From a virus, in IMG/VR virus record IMGVR_UViG_3300036715_003756, positions 1 through 34,654 of that record: a stretch of DNA of 34,654 nucleotides, one strand, 5' to 3'. Every line of letters starts with the position of its first letter. The stretch's first letter is position 1. The notes under the pieces are model-generated. The model saw only the letters and a program-made list of their open reading frames with translations, had not been told where the DNA came from and searched no databases. Below are positions 1 through 6,955 of this stretch, in pieces. Position numbers and translations under genes: made by a program.

Positions 1-39
1 CGCCACGTGGCCTGCCCAATCTTGCTTCGTCTTCTTCAT
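1..39 (-). CDS. tnpA: IS66-type accessory protein TnpA, N-terminal fragment (copy 1)
   Basis: The minus-strand ATG at 39-37 opens a reading frame MKKTKQDWAGHVA that runs off the window. A GGAAAGG ribosome-binding site lies about 5 bases upstream of the ATG. A lysine-rich start followed by a Trp and a short amphipathic helix resembles the small IS66 TnpA (OrfA) proteins. Only 13 residues are visible, so the identity depends mainly on the IS66-like end next to it. Confidence 0.5.
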   Translation of the reverse strand, partial: MKKTKQDWAGHVA

Positions 40-124
40 GCTTGCCTTTCCATCTGAATTTAGATGGCCAAAGCATCGCGTCTTTGGATTCAGGTTACAA
101 GTCTGGGGTTCATGGAGCGCTTAC
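1..124 (-). mobile_element. Left end of an IS66-family-like insertion sequence, copy 1 (truncated by window end)
   Basis: Bases 1-124 are a perfect reverse complement of 34530-34653. Read outward, the repeat starts at its inner edge (position 124) with GTAAGCGCTCC. IS66-family elements characteristically have ends beginning GTAAGCG, and a short first ORF (tnpA) begins some 80 bp inside, exactly as here (ATG at 39-37 on the minus strand). The homology stops abruptly at 124/125, which marks the insertion junction. Only the left end is inside the window. The family assignment rests on the end sequence and the layout, not on a complete transposase. Confidence 0.75.
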
Positions 125-428
125 TGTGAAGCCGAGAAAACTCCTCGGCATTCGCACTGGTGCCGGTATCGAAAACCACCTTGGTGCGTTGATTCATCGC
201 GCAATGCGTGATGTGCTTCGGCCATTTCTTGAGACGTGGCAAGCCGATTATCGCTTCTGGTGGGAGAACACCAGCGACAAGACATTGCCCCCTTTCGAGC
301 GACAAAAGGCATATCCGAAACTAAACGACATGATTTCTCAGTGGAGTGACGTTCGAGCGATCATGCGCGCCATCCAAGATGAATTGGTGAGCATGTACAA
401 GCTGGTCGACGTAACCAAGTTGGCCTGA
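125..428 (+). pseudogene. C-terminal remnant of a gene cut by the IS, first gene of the TIR locus
   Basis: The frame ending with TGA at 426-428 is open back through the IS junction at 124/125. About 100 codons lie outside the IS, so the native 5' end was replaced by the insertion. An ATG- or TTG-started reading from within the IS would make a chimera and is unlikely to be native. Visible features are IHRAMRDVLRPFLETW and YRFWWEN, followed by a helical stretch ending in KLVDVTKLA. I do not recognise the family. The gap to the next gene is 44 bases on the same strand, so it was probably the first gene of a TIR operon, perhaps the partner or effector protein. It shows no membrane segment or catalytic motif in the part that remains. 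Confidence 0.6.
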
Positions 429-472
429 CTGCAGGCATCAACCATTCAGACGAACATAAAAAAGGAACAAGA

Positions 473-931
473 ATGCCCGTATTCATCTCACACAAAAGCG
501 TTGATAAGCCAGCTGCACTTGAGATAGCCAGCTACCTGCGTGCGCGCGGTGTTCAGTCGTATGTTGATGTCCTTGATCCGCAACTGCAGTCAACAGATGA
601 CATTACCTCCGTGATTGTGACGCGAGTCCGTCAATGTACCCACCTGATGGCGGTCACTTCTGCCAATACTGTTTCCTCCTGGTGGGTGCCCTTTGAAATC
701 GGAGTCGCGACTGACCAAGACAGGAGAATCAGCACTTACACGCTTGAGGCAACGAATTTGCCGGATTACCTGAAGAAGTGGCCTGTTTTGAAAAGCAAGG
801 CACATCTGGATCAATTCATCGATCTCTATCAGCGTGACAAGGTTGTAGCTTTCAGCGAGAGCACCGCAGCCCGAACCGTGACCTCTGCCGACAACTTCCA
901 CCAGAGCCTGAAAAGCAGGATCGGTCAGTGA
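473..931 (+). CDS. Short stand-alone TIR-domain protein
   Basis: This 152-residue protein is almost entirely one TIR domain. Box 1 is VFISHKSVD at residues 3-11, the second strand reads GVQSYVDVLD (26-35), and the signature SSWWVPFEIG lies at 68-77. The Glu at about 75, four residues after Trp71, aligns with the catalytic Glu of TIR NAD+-cleaving enzymes. Bacterial TIR proteins of this size act in Thoeris-like and related systems as sensors that make a cyclic-ADP-ribose-type signal, or as NADases. That role is family knowledge, not shown here. The RBS AAAGGA (461-466) sets the start. It sits between the truncated gene and a second TIR gene (35-base gap), so the three probably formed one operon. 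The base composition is visibly more AT-rich than in the phage genes. Confidence 0.85.
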   Translation: MPVFISHKSVDKPAALEIASYLRARGVQSYVDVLDPQLQSTDDITSVIVTRVRQCTHLMAVTSANTVSSWWVPFEIGVATDQDRRISTYTLEATNLPDYLKKWPVLKSKAHLDQFIDLYQRDKVVAFSESTAARTVTSADNFHQSLKSRIGQ

Positions 932-966
932 GCATTTACGCCAGTTTTTGACTTCTGATTTTTACA

Positions 967-1917
967 ATGACAGCACCAAAAGTATTTCTGAGTCATGCCA
1001 GCGAAGACAAAGACCGCTTCGTAGTGGATTTCGCACGACAACTACGTGAGAGTGGCGTTGACGTATGGCTTGACCAGTGGGAAATGAAGCCGGGCGATAG
1101 CCTGGTAGACAAGATTTTCGAGGAAGGGTTGAAGGATGCGCGCGCAGTAATCATTGTTCTGTCGACTATCAGCGTTCAAAAATCGTGGGTACGGGAGGAG
1201 CTAAACGCTTCGGTCGTAAATCGCATCAGTCGCGGTACAAAACTTATACCGGTCGTCATCGACGAATGTGACGTACCAGAAAGCCTTCGATCCACCGTAT
1301 GGCAGAAGGTGGACAGACTCGACGACTACAGCCAGAGTTTGCAGCGCATCTTGTCTGCAATCTTTGAGACCAACGACAAACCCGCCATCGGCAAGCCGCC
1401 TGCGCGATTTACCGGTACAGAGCCGCTGATTTCCGGATTAACACGCGTCGACGATTTGGTCTTGCGTGAAATTGCGCGCCTTCAAATTGAACAGAACAAC
1501 GGGCTTGTGACATTTGACCAAATCTGCGCAGAGCCAACATTGACAGAAATTCCTCAGCAGGAGTTGCTTGACTCACTTGAAATTTTGGGACAGAAATATC
1601 TGATTAAAATTTCCTACGTTTTGAGCGCTCCTATGTCTCACGTCGTACTTACGGATTTCGGTTTTCAGCAATTTGCAGACGCATATGTTTCTGACTACAA
1701 CGAAGTCGTTGCAAGGATTGCTGCGTTGCTTGTCAACGAGAACGTATGCGAGAACGAAGAATTGGCTTCTCGCATCCAAAGGCCCGTCGGCTTTGTCGAT
1801 TTCGTCCTTAGCCTGATGGAGAGCAACGACCACATCAAGGTGTCAAAATTTATTGGTGGGCAGTCGCATGTTTTTCAGATTTCGCCTTCTTTGAAAAGGG
1901 CATTGCAGCAAGCGTGA
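967..1917 (+). CDS. TIR-domain protein with C-terminal winged-helix-like region
   Basis: This is a 316-residue protein. Residues 4-120 form a TIR domain: VFLSHASEDK (6-15), GVDVWLDQWEMKPGDSL (30-46), IIVLSTISVQKSWVREEL (62-79) and LIPVVID (93-99). Glu78, four residues after Trp74, fits the catalytic Glu position of NADase TIRs, so the enzyme looks intact. Residues about 150-316 have no TIR features. They contain two helical segments resembling winged-helix units (DDLVLREIARLQ..., then VVARIAALLVNENVCENEEL...), which could bind a ligand or a partner. It lies 35 bases after the first TIR gene and ends 30 bases from the convergent endolysin gene. AT-rich stretches suggest separate acquisition. 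A defence role is inferred from the domain and the prophage-edge position. Confidence 0.85.
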   Translation: MTAPKVFLSHASEDKDRFVVDFARQLRESGVDVWLDQWEMKPGDSLVDKIFEEGLKDARAVIIVLSTISVQKSWVREELNASVVNRISRGTKLIPVVIDECDVPESLRSTVWQKVDRLDDYSQSLQRILSAIFETNDKPAIGKPPARFTGTEPLISGLTRVDDLVLREIARLQIEQNNGLVTFDQICAEPTLTEIPQQELLDSLEILGQKYLIKISYVLSAPMSHVVLTDFGFQQFADAYVSDYNEVVARIAALLVNENVCENEELASRIQRPVGFVDFVLSLMESNDHIKVSKFIGGQSHVFQISPSLKRALQQA

Positions 1918-1947
1918 TTCGCTCTTTGCTTCAAATGACAATGGTAT

Positions 1948-2406
1948 TCATGAAAGCAAGCGAATTTCACCATCGCGACGAACGACCAATCCTGGCAATA
2001 TTCGTCCGCCCCCGTAAACCCAACGACGCAGTTCAAGTCCTGCAGCGGCCCAATTACGCTGATTAATCCGTCGTCGGAGCGTTGATGTCTGCAACCGCCC
2101 TGCGCCAAGGTTAAACGTGAAATCGACGATAGCTGCCAGCCGTGGCTCTGGCTCGGTTGCCAGCACAGGGCAATACCGTAGTGTGGCGGTGAGCGCCGTC
2201 ATCAAGTCTTGGGCAAGAAACACCTCGGCTTCAGCCTCAGAGATCGGCGGGTGGTCTGGCTTGCAAAGATGCCCAAACCCCACAGTCCAAAAACCGGCAG
2301 GACAAATATAGGGATGGGCTCGGCGCAAATGGTCATTTTTCGGCACCCTGTGAAAGCCCTCAAACCGTTTTGCCAGATCCACAGCTGCTTTGGGTACCGC
2401 AATCAC
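1948..2406 (-). CDS. Phage endolysin, T4-lysozyme type (GH24 muramidase)
   Basis: This 152-residue soluble protein would cleave the glycan backbone of peptidoglycan to release phage. Residues 14-18 (RFEGF) carry the catalytic Glu16. The stretch from Cys35 to Thr41 (CPAGFWT), followed by VGFGH, gives an E-C-T triad of the kind known in P1 Lyz rather than the E-D-T triad of T4 lysozyme. The spacing Cys-5-Thr is normal, but the Glu-to-Cys gap is about ten residues longer than usual. FTFNLG and the C-terminal WVYGGGRILPGLVVRRDGE are typical of the family. No signal peptide or SAR segment is visible at the N-terminus, so export would need a holin. The start overlaps the upstream gene by ATGA (2403-2406), implying coupled translation. 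Confidence 0.93.
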   Translation of the reverse strand: MIAVPKAAVDLAKRFEGFHRVPKNDHLRRAHPYICPAGFWTVGFGHLCKPDHPPISEAEAEVFLAQDLMTALTATLRYCPVLATEPEPRLAAIVDFTFNLGAGRLQTSTLRRRINQRNWAAAGLELRRWVYGGGRILPGLVVRRDGEIRLLS

Positions 2407-2879
2407 GACCGACCCCGATCAAAAACCCGTCCTAAAAACCAGAAGTTCAGCACCCCAGCCCAAAGCGCTTGATCTGCCTCCGACCACGCAGCCAACACCG
2501 CAGCACCCCAGCCAGCCCCAGCGTTCAGCGCTGCAATGAACGCCACCGTCTTGGCCGCACAGTACAACGCCATCAGCCAGTACGTGATGATTGGCCGCAC
2601 GCTTGACGACAGCGCATCAGCCCACCAGACACCGGTTTTCTCGCCCTGGGTGCGCACCGCGTCACGCAGTGCCTCAATGGCACCGGTGTTCCAGGCCGCA
2701 TCGGCTTGTGAGCCGATTTCAGCCATGCGCTGCGCACCGCGAATCTTCTCAAACTCCAGGGCCTTGTCCTGCATCGCCAATTCGTGGCCACGTTCGCCCT
2801 TGCGATCCAGCCATTTCAGAAACTCTGGAGCCAGTCGAAACGCTCCACCCAACAATCCACCCAGCAATGTTTCGATCAT
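2403..2879 (-). CDS. Phage membrane protein, putative holin
   Basis: This is a 158-residue protein. The N-terminal part starts with a short hydrophobic GLLGGAF segment, then a charged helical region (LDRKGERGHELAMQDKALEF, then EKIRGAQRM). The C-terminal half has hydrophobic segments beginning at PIITYWLMALYCAAKTVAFI and AAVLAAWSEADQALWAGVLN. This composition matches a widespread phage family found in lysis cassettes and often labelled holin or 3TM holin. I have no direct evidence of pore formation. It overlaps both neighbours by ATGA (2876-2879 and 2403-2406), lying between a DUF6127-like membrane protein and the endolysin, which supports a lysis role. Confidence 0.65.
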   Translation of the reverse strand: MIETLLGGLLGGAFRLAPEFLKWLDRKGERGHELAMQDKALEFEKIRGAQRMAEIGSQADAAWNTGAIEALRDAVRTQGEKTGVWWADALSSSVRPIITYWLMALYCAAKTVAFIAALNAGAGWGAAVLAAWSEADQALWAGVLNFWFLGRVFDRGRS

Positions 2880-3169
2880 TGGGCACCACCGAACAATTTG
2901 AGTTTGATCAGGGTGCCGGTCAGGATCGCCATCACCAGCCCGGTGACTACCATCTTGATGATGGTCAGGCCAGCAGTCTTCTTGGCTTCATTGAAGGCGT
3001 CGAGGAGATTGCGCAGTTCACGTATGTCGTGAGCAGCGTCCTCTCCATCGAGGCCCACCCCATGCAGGGCGTGACGCGCACCCTTCTCAGCCGCGCGCTC
3101 GAGCATTTGCTCAAAGTCTGCCTGCGGCATCGTGACCGTTTTACGTCGTTCAATTGATGTGTCTTCCAT
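2876..3169 (-). CDS. DUF6127-like small phage membrane protein of the lysis cassette
   Basis: This is a 97-residue protein. Its cytoplasmic-looking N-terminal part contains TMPQADFEQMLERAAEKGAR and DAAHDIRELRNLLDAF. A single hydrophobic helix follows (about residues 67-88, IIKMVVTGLVMAILTGTLI), with a short basic tail. The pattern AAHDIRELR...LLDAF...A followed by one membrane segment is that of DUF6127 phage proteins, whose function is not established. The position just before the holin-like gene, with ATGA overlap at 2876-2879, suggests a role in lysis, for example as a holin partner or antiholin. That is inference. Confidence 0.7.
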   Translation of the reverse strand: MEDTSIERRKTVTMPQADFEQMLERAAEKGARHALHGVGLDGEDAAHDIRELRNLLDAFNEAKKTAGLTIIKMVVTGLVMAILTGTLIKLKLFGGAQ

Positions 3170-3267
3170 TTTTCATGCTCCAAAAATGCGAAACCCGCCA
3201 GATGCGCGTGATGCACACCGAAGCGGGTAACGGGTTAAAAAAGGTTAAAAATTGTTTTCAGTCGGGG

Positions 3268-3489
3268 TCAGATTTCAATGATTTCCAGACTCAGATTGGG
3301 TGCAACGGCTTCCAGAACGCCATCGCGCACAAAAACGCGCGCACCCATGCTTGCGCTGCCCCTTGCCCTGACCGTGCCACCACCGGGCAACTGAACCGTG
3401 ACAACGCCGTTACCAATCTCAGACACGGTACCGACCTGTAGCGGTGGATCAGACAGCAATTGCTTGAACTGCTCGTAGACGTTATGCAT
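3268..3489 (-). CDS. Small conserved phage tail-module protein (unknown function)
   Basis: This 73-residue protein begins MHNVYEQFKQLL. I start it at 3489 because a frame extending further upstream would run inside the larger tail gene and be proline- and tryptophan-rich without family character. It overlaps the end of the preceding gene by eight bases. The centre (VGTVSEIGNGVVTVQLPGGG, then TVRARG, then VFVRDGVLEAVAP) looks like a small beta-barrel. Similar short proteins follow the baseplate-hub gene in siphophages. No enzymatic motif is visible. A gap of 98 bases separates it from the lysis genes; it contains a GC-rich inverted repeat (ACCCGC/GCGGGT) but no clear terminator. Confidence 0.65.
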   Translation of the reverse strand: MHNVYEQFKQLLSDPPLQVGTVSEIGNGVVTVQLPGGGTVRARGSASMGARVFVRDGVLEAVAPNLSLEIIEI

Positions 3490-5461
3490 AGGTCTGCACC
3501 CCCAAGGTCTGCCAGACCTCCGGAAACCCGGCCTGGACTTGGGTGGATCGCACCAGCCCGATGCGGTCGATACCAGCGTCGCGGTACTGAACAAAGGCAC
3601 CGGGCTCGATGATTCCGGTTTCAACCAGCACCGGCAGATTCAAACTGATCTCGATCTGCCGACCGGTGTCACTTAAAACTGCCAGTCCACGCTGGCGGGC
3701 AACTACTGCCTCAGCTATCAGGGCATCCACCACCATCGGTGCCAACAGGTCGCCAGCGGTCCCAGACCGGGTGACCTGCGCCAGCACTCCTGCCTCCTGG
3801 CCAGAGACAAACACCCGGTTGTATGACGGCTTTTCCAACCAGCGTAGGGACTCTTTTTCCACTGCATCAACTGGCAGAACAAAGTTTGGGGTCACTGCCG
3901 CCCACTCCCAGGGTGCGACCGGATACCGGTGGCGCACGCGAATCGTTTGATCTCTGGGGTGTGGCAGCAGATAGCCCCCGGCTGCCCCGGCAATGACACT
4001 CAAAGCCTCAATCCATGTCCCCTGGTGCGAAAACACCCCGGCTGGCACGTTCCAGTCGGTCAAACCCCAGTCCAGATTCCAACCCATAGGCACACCGTTG
4101 ATGGTCAACACGTCATCCATCAACTGGCGTGCCGTTCGCGCCTGTGAGTTGGTAAACGTCATCACCGGCGCATAGGGTGCGGCCAACACAGCATTCCGGC
4201 CTCGGCCAGTCACTCGAATGCTGGTCTGCCCAAAGCTCCGCTCGCGGCTGATGTTTTCAGCAAGGACTGCAAAAGTGGTGCCGTTCACAGTGGCCAGCAG
4301 TTCCACCACGCCAGCGCCGTTTGGTTCGATCAGACTTTGCGCACTGTGCGGCAGCACGGCATCAAATCCCCAAGCCCAGGAGGATGCATCAAGAGACAGG
4401 GACAAACTGTTGACCGGGACATCCACCCAGTTGGATGCCCGGCGCAGACTGACATCATTGATCACAAAGTACACCTTTCTGACCGCAACGGTCACAACGC
4501 CGGTTGGCGGTTCTTCTGGAAAATCACACTGGCGAGCACCAAAGATCAGCATGGGTGCCGCCAGTGGCGGACAGGCAAACAGCAAGGCCGTGCCCCAGTA
4601 CGTCGGATCAATGGGTGGGGTCACCGGGATCAAATGCACACCGGGTCGCGGCACCCAAGCCTCTTGAAAGGCCGACGGCAGAAACCTTTTCAGCGGGATG
4701 GCGGCACCCGCATGGCCCGTGTATCCCTTGTTGCGAGGAATCGCGCCAGCCCAAGAGTTTTCGAGCCATGCGCGCCTGTCATGCAACCCATCCTGAAAAC
4801 GGCCCAAGGCTCGAACGGTTGGCCCACGGTGGCCTTCCTGGAAGGGACTGGTGCTGTTGACACGCCGATCAGCCAAACCGTCCGACCAATTGGCGTGCAG
4901 ACGTGACCGCGTCGCATATCCATCCTGAAACTGCGATCCAACCTCTCGGCTGGTTCGAATGGCCTCAACGTATCCGGGGCTGACACCAAAATGCTCGGAC
5001 GCAGCGTTTTGTGCGTGATCCTGAGCACCAGCATTGGTCGCTCGCGCGTGCTGCTGTGGTTGGGTCAAGCCAGACTCGGTAACAAGTGACACCTGCGACC
5101 AGGTCTGCACCTGTGCCACCGTCGGGCGTTGCGTCTGGCTCTGGTACTTCACAGCGACCGTGCCGACCAGATCAGGCAATACCGCTTGCCACGCCACCGG
5201 CACACCAATGACGAGGTGCAACCGTGCGACCAGTTCAGGCAGCACCCCGGACACTTCGAGCATCGAGTCCGGGTGGGTGCTGGTGTCACTGTCACCAAAC
5301 ACCAAGCGGGTCGGATGCACCCTGGGCGGCTGTGCAAACACCAGATCGGTGATTTTGGCGTTCGGGTCAGTAATGCCCTCTCCAAACACCATCACCAGCG
5401 GCTGTTCAATCAGCGGTGTACCAGCAAAGACTAAGTTTTCTGGCACGCCGTGATTCCTCAC
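3482..5461 (-). CDS. Phage tail-tip / baseplate hub-like protein
   Basis: This is a 659-residue protein late in the tail operon. Three regions can be seen. The N-terminal part (residues 1-60) carries repeated LVF(A/G) motifs (NLVFAGTP, LVMVFGEG, DLVFAQPP, RLVFGDSD). A middle part (about 170-260) has irregular repeats of the type FQDG...R...W.DG..DRR. The C-terminal half (about 340-659) has the mixed alpha/beta character of siphophage tail-hub proteins (NDVSLRRASNWVDVP, GWNLDWGLTDWNVP, NRVFVSGQEAGV). Position after the adhesin-like genes and before lysis fits a distal tail structural role. I cannot assign it to a named hub family with certainty. Confidence 0.6.
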   Translation of the reverse strand: MRNHGVPENLVFAGTPLIEQPLVMVFGEGITDPNAKITDLVFAQPPRVHPTRLVFGDSDTSTHPDSMLEVSGVLPELVARLHLVIGVPVAWQAVLPDLVGTVAVKYQSQTQRPTVAQVQTWSQVSLVTESGLTQPQQHARATNAGAQDHAQNAASEHFGVSPGYVEAIRTSREVGSQFQDGYATRSRLHANWSDGLADRRVNSTSPFQEGHRGPTVRALGRFQDGLHDRRAWLENSWAGAIPRNKGYTGHAGAAIPLKRFLPSAFQEAWVPRPGVHLIPVTPPIDPTYWGTALLFACPPLAAPMLIFGARQCDFPEEPPTGVVTVAVRKVYFVINDVSLRRASNWVDVPVNSLSLSLDASSWAWGFDAVLPHSAQSLIEPNGAGVVELLATVNGTTFAVLAENISRERSFGQTSIRVTGRGRNAVLAAPYAPVMTFTNSQARTARQLMDDVLTINGVPMGWNLDWGLTDWNVPAGVFSHQGTWIEALSVIAGAAGGYLLPHPRDQTIRVRHRYPVAPWEWAAVTPNFVLPVDAVEKESLRWLEKPSYNRVFVSGQEAGVLAQVTRSGTAGDLLAPMVVDALIAEAVVARQRGLAVLSDTGRQIEISLNLPVLVETGIIEPGAFVQYRDAGIDRIGLVRSTQVQAGFPEVWQTLGVQTYA

Positions 5462-5474
5462 AAATCAAAGTCAA

Positions 5475-5882
5475 TCAAGTCAAAGTGCATTGCCCCAATA
5501 GCGCACGCGCACCGGCGTAAAGCACCGTGCCGCTGGTGCCTGAGAGTTTGAAGTCGCCTGTGCCAGCAGCATCCGACACGGAACCGTCGGCCACCACTTC
5601 ATCACGGCCGTTGATCCAGCGAGCCCAAAGCGCAGTACCCGTCTCCAGAATCAGGTCTCCCGATGGCTCTGATTGGTTGAGGGTCAGCACGCTGGCGTTG
5701 ATCTCGCCGCACGGCTTGGCCAGCAGGATTTCCACCAGCAGTCCACCACCTGGATCGCCACCGGTTGATGGCTGCGTTGTTGCGTACAGTCGAATGCGAC
5801 TGTTTTGCGGGCCAGCATCCGCAAACGTCAGTGTTCCGGTCAGTCGCGCCAGCTTGTGCGCAGGAGAGATGGCCAGCGTCAT
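5475..5882 (-). CDS. Phage structural protein of unknown function (tail tip)
   Basis: This 135-residue protein is rich in beta-forming and small residues. The N-terminal half reads ARLTGTLTFADAGPQNSRIR then LYATTQP, and the C-terminal half contains ETGTALWARWINGRDE and DGSVSDAAGTGDFKLSGTSG. This looks like a small beta-sandwich. There is no signal peptide and no membrane helix. Its start overlaps the stop of the preceding gene by four bases (5879-5882), so the two are likely translated together. Similar small proteins accompany the LamG-type tail protein in related prophages. A chaperone or minor tail-tip component are both possible. Confidence 0.6.
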   Translation of the reverse strand: MTLAISPAHKLARLTGTLTFADAGPQNSRIRLYATTQPSTGGDPGGGLLVEILLAKPCGEINASVLTLNQSEPSGDLILETGTALWARWINGRDEVVADGSVSDAAGTGDFKLSGTSGTVLYAGARALLGQCTLT

Positions 5883-6952
5883 GGAGACTGCTCCGTCATC
5901 AACTCAGGCACCACTCGATCAGCCACCACAGCCCGAAAGGCTTGGGTGTGGTCGTAGCTCACGACGGTGTAGGTGGCGTTCATGGCGACACGGCCAAACG
6001 AATAGGCACCGGTAGCCGCTTCGCTCCATGTCTCACGAATAACGGCGCGAGTGGCTTCCTCGATCAGCAGAACACGCCGTCGCACTGGGGTGGCTGGTGT
6101 GTTTTTGACGGTACCCACCACCTGGCCAACACCACCGAAGTAGATGTCGTGTTTGCCCAAGATCGGCACCAGCGCTTTGTTGCGAACTCCCAGGCCATCG
6201 AGCGCCTGCGGCGGTGCGGTGTTGATGCGCCCAGTGTTGTCACCCAGACCTTGGGTTGCCAGATTGACCGTTGGGATGGTGTTGACCCGGCTAAGGTCAG
6301 TACCAAATCCATGGAAGGTGGCAGGAACGCCCGCCAAAGCCAAACGCACTGCCGCCTCAATGGCTCGAACATCGGTTTGAGTTGCCACGCCCGTCCAAAC
6401 GCCCAGGGCATGAAAATATTCATCGGTGTCGAGGTTGTATTCGTTGCCGTTCGCGCCATAACCGATCTGACCAATCTGGCTCATGGTGTAACTGCTGCTC
6501 ACAGGTATGCCCACCAAATTACCATCCACGTACAAAATCGAGTCTGACCCTCGTGTGACCATCGCCACAAAGTAACGCGTGCCAATGGATCCGTACAACC
6601 CATAGGGAGCAGAGGCATTGGCTTTTGCGGCATACCAGCCCTGTCCGTTGTCAGACAGGTGCAGCGCATAGCCGGAGGTGTCGTTGTATCCCGGCGTCAA
6701 CAGCACCGTACGCCGCTTCGGTGCCCAAAACCCTGCAACAACACCAGTCGCTGGCATGGGAATCGGTGTGCTCAAAGCCATCGGATTGCCGTTACCTGCC
6801 ACACTTTTGAGCTGGAAATCGTTCGGTAGCAGCGTGCTGGTGGCAGTGATGTGGTTCACACCCACGCCATCTAGCAGTTGTGCGTCACTGATTCTGCTTG
6901 CGTCAAATGCCGCGACAGGGGTCAGTCCCCCCACAGTAGTCCACCAAGTCAT
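5879..6952 (-). CDS. Phage tail protein with LamG-like domain and carboxypeptidase-regulatory-like C-terminus
   Basis: This is a 357-residue protein. Residues about 10-215 look like a concanavalin/LamG jelly-roll: AFDASRISDAQLLDG, GYALHLSDNGQGWYAA, RYFVAMVTRGSDSILYVDGN, then a typical EYFHALGVW...RAIEAAVRLALAG. A low-complexity linker follows. The C-terminal about 80 residues (RRRVLLIEEATRAVIRETWS, GAYSFGRVAMNATYTVVSYD) match the small Ig-like domains found at the end of many phage tail proteins. Such domains bind glycans or other surface polymers, so a role in host attachment is likely but inferred. It ends in a four-base overlap with the next gene. Confidence 0.65.
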   Translation of the reverse strand: MTWWTTVGGLTPVAAFDASRISDAQLLDGVGVNHITATSTLLPNDFQLKSVAGNGNPMALSTPIPMPATGVVAGFWAPKRRTVLLTPGYNDTSGYALHLSDNGQGWYAAKANASAPYGLYGSIGTRYFVAMVTRGSDSILYVDGNLVGIPVSSSYTMSQIGQIGYGANGNEYNLDTDEYFHALGVWTGVATQTDVRAIEAAVRLALAGVPATFHGFGTDLSRVNTIPTVNLATQGLGDNTGRINTAPPQALDGLGVRNKALVPILGKHDIYFGGVGQVVGTVKNTPATPVRRRVLLIEEATRAVIRETWSEAATGAYSFGRVAMNATYTVVSYDHTQAFRAVVADRVVPELMTEQSP

Positions 6953-6955
6953 GGT

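Noticed and set aside
42-428. A full-length 128-residue gene starting at 42
   Set aside because: The first 27 codons lie in the IS repeat and recur at the other end of the window; only the part after 124 is native.
3490-3624. N-terminal extension of the 73-residue gene
   Set aside because: This part lies within the tail-hub-like gene in another frame and has no family-like character; the ATG at 3489 gives a typical small protein.
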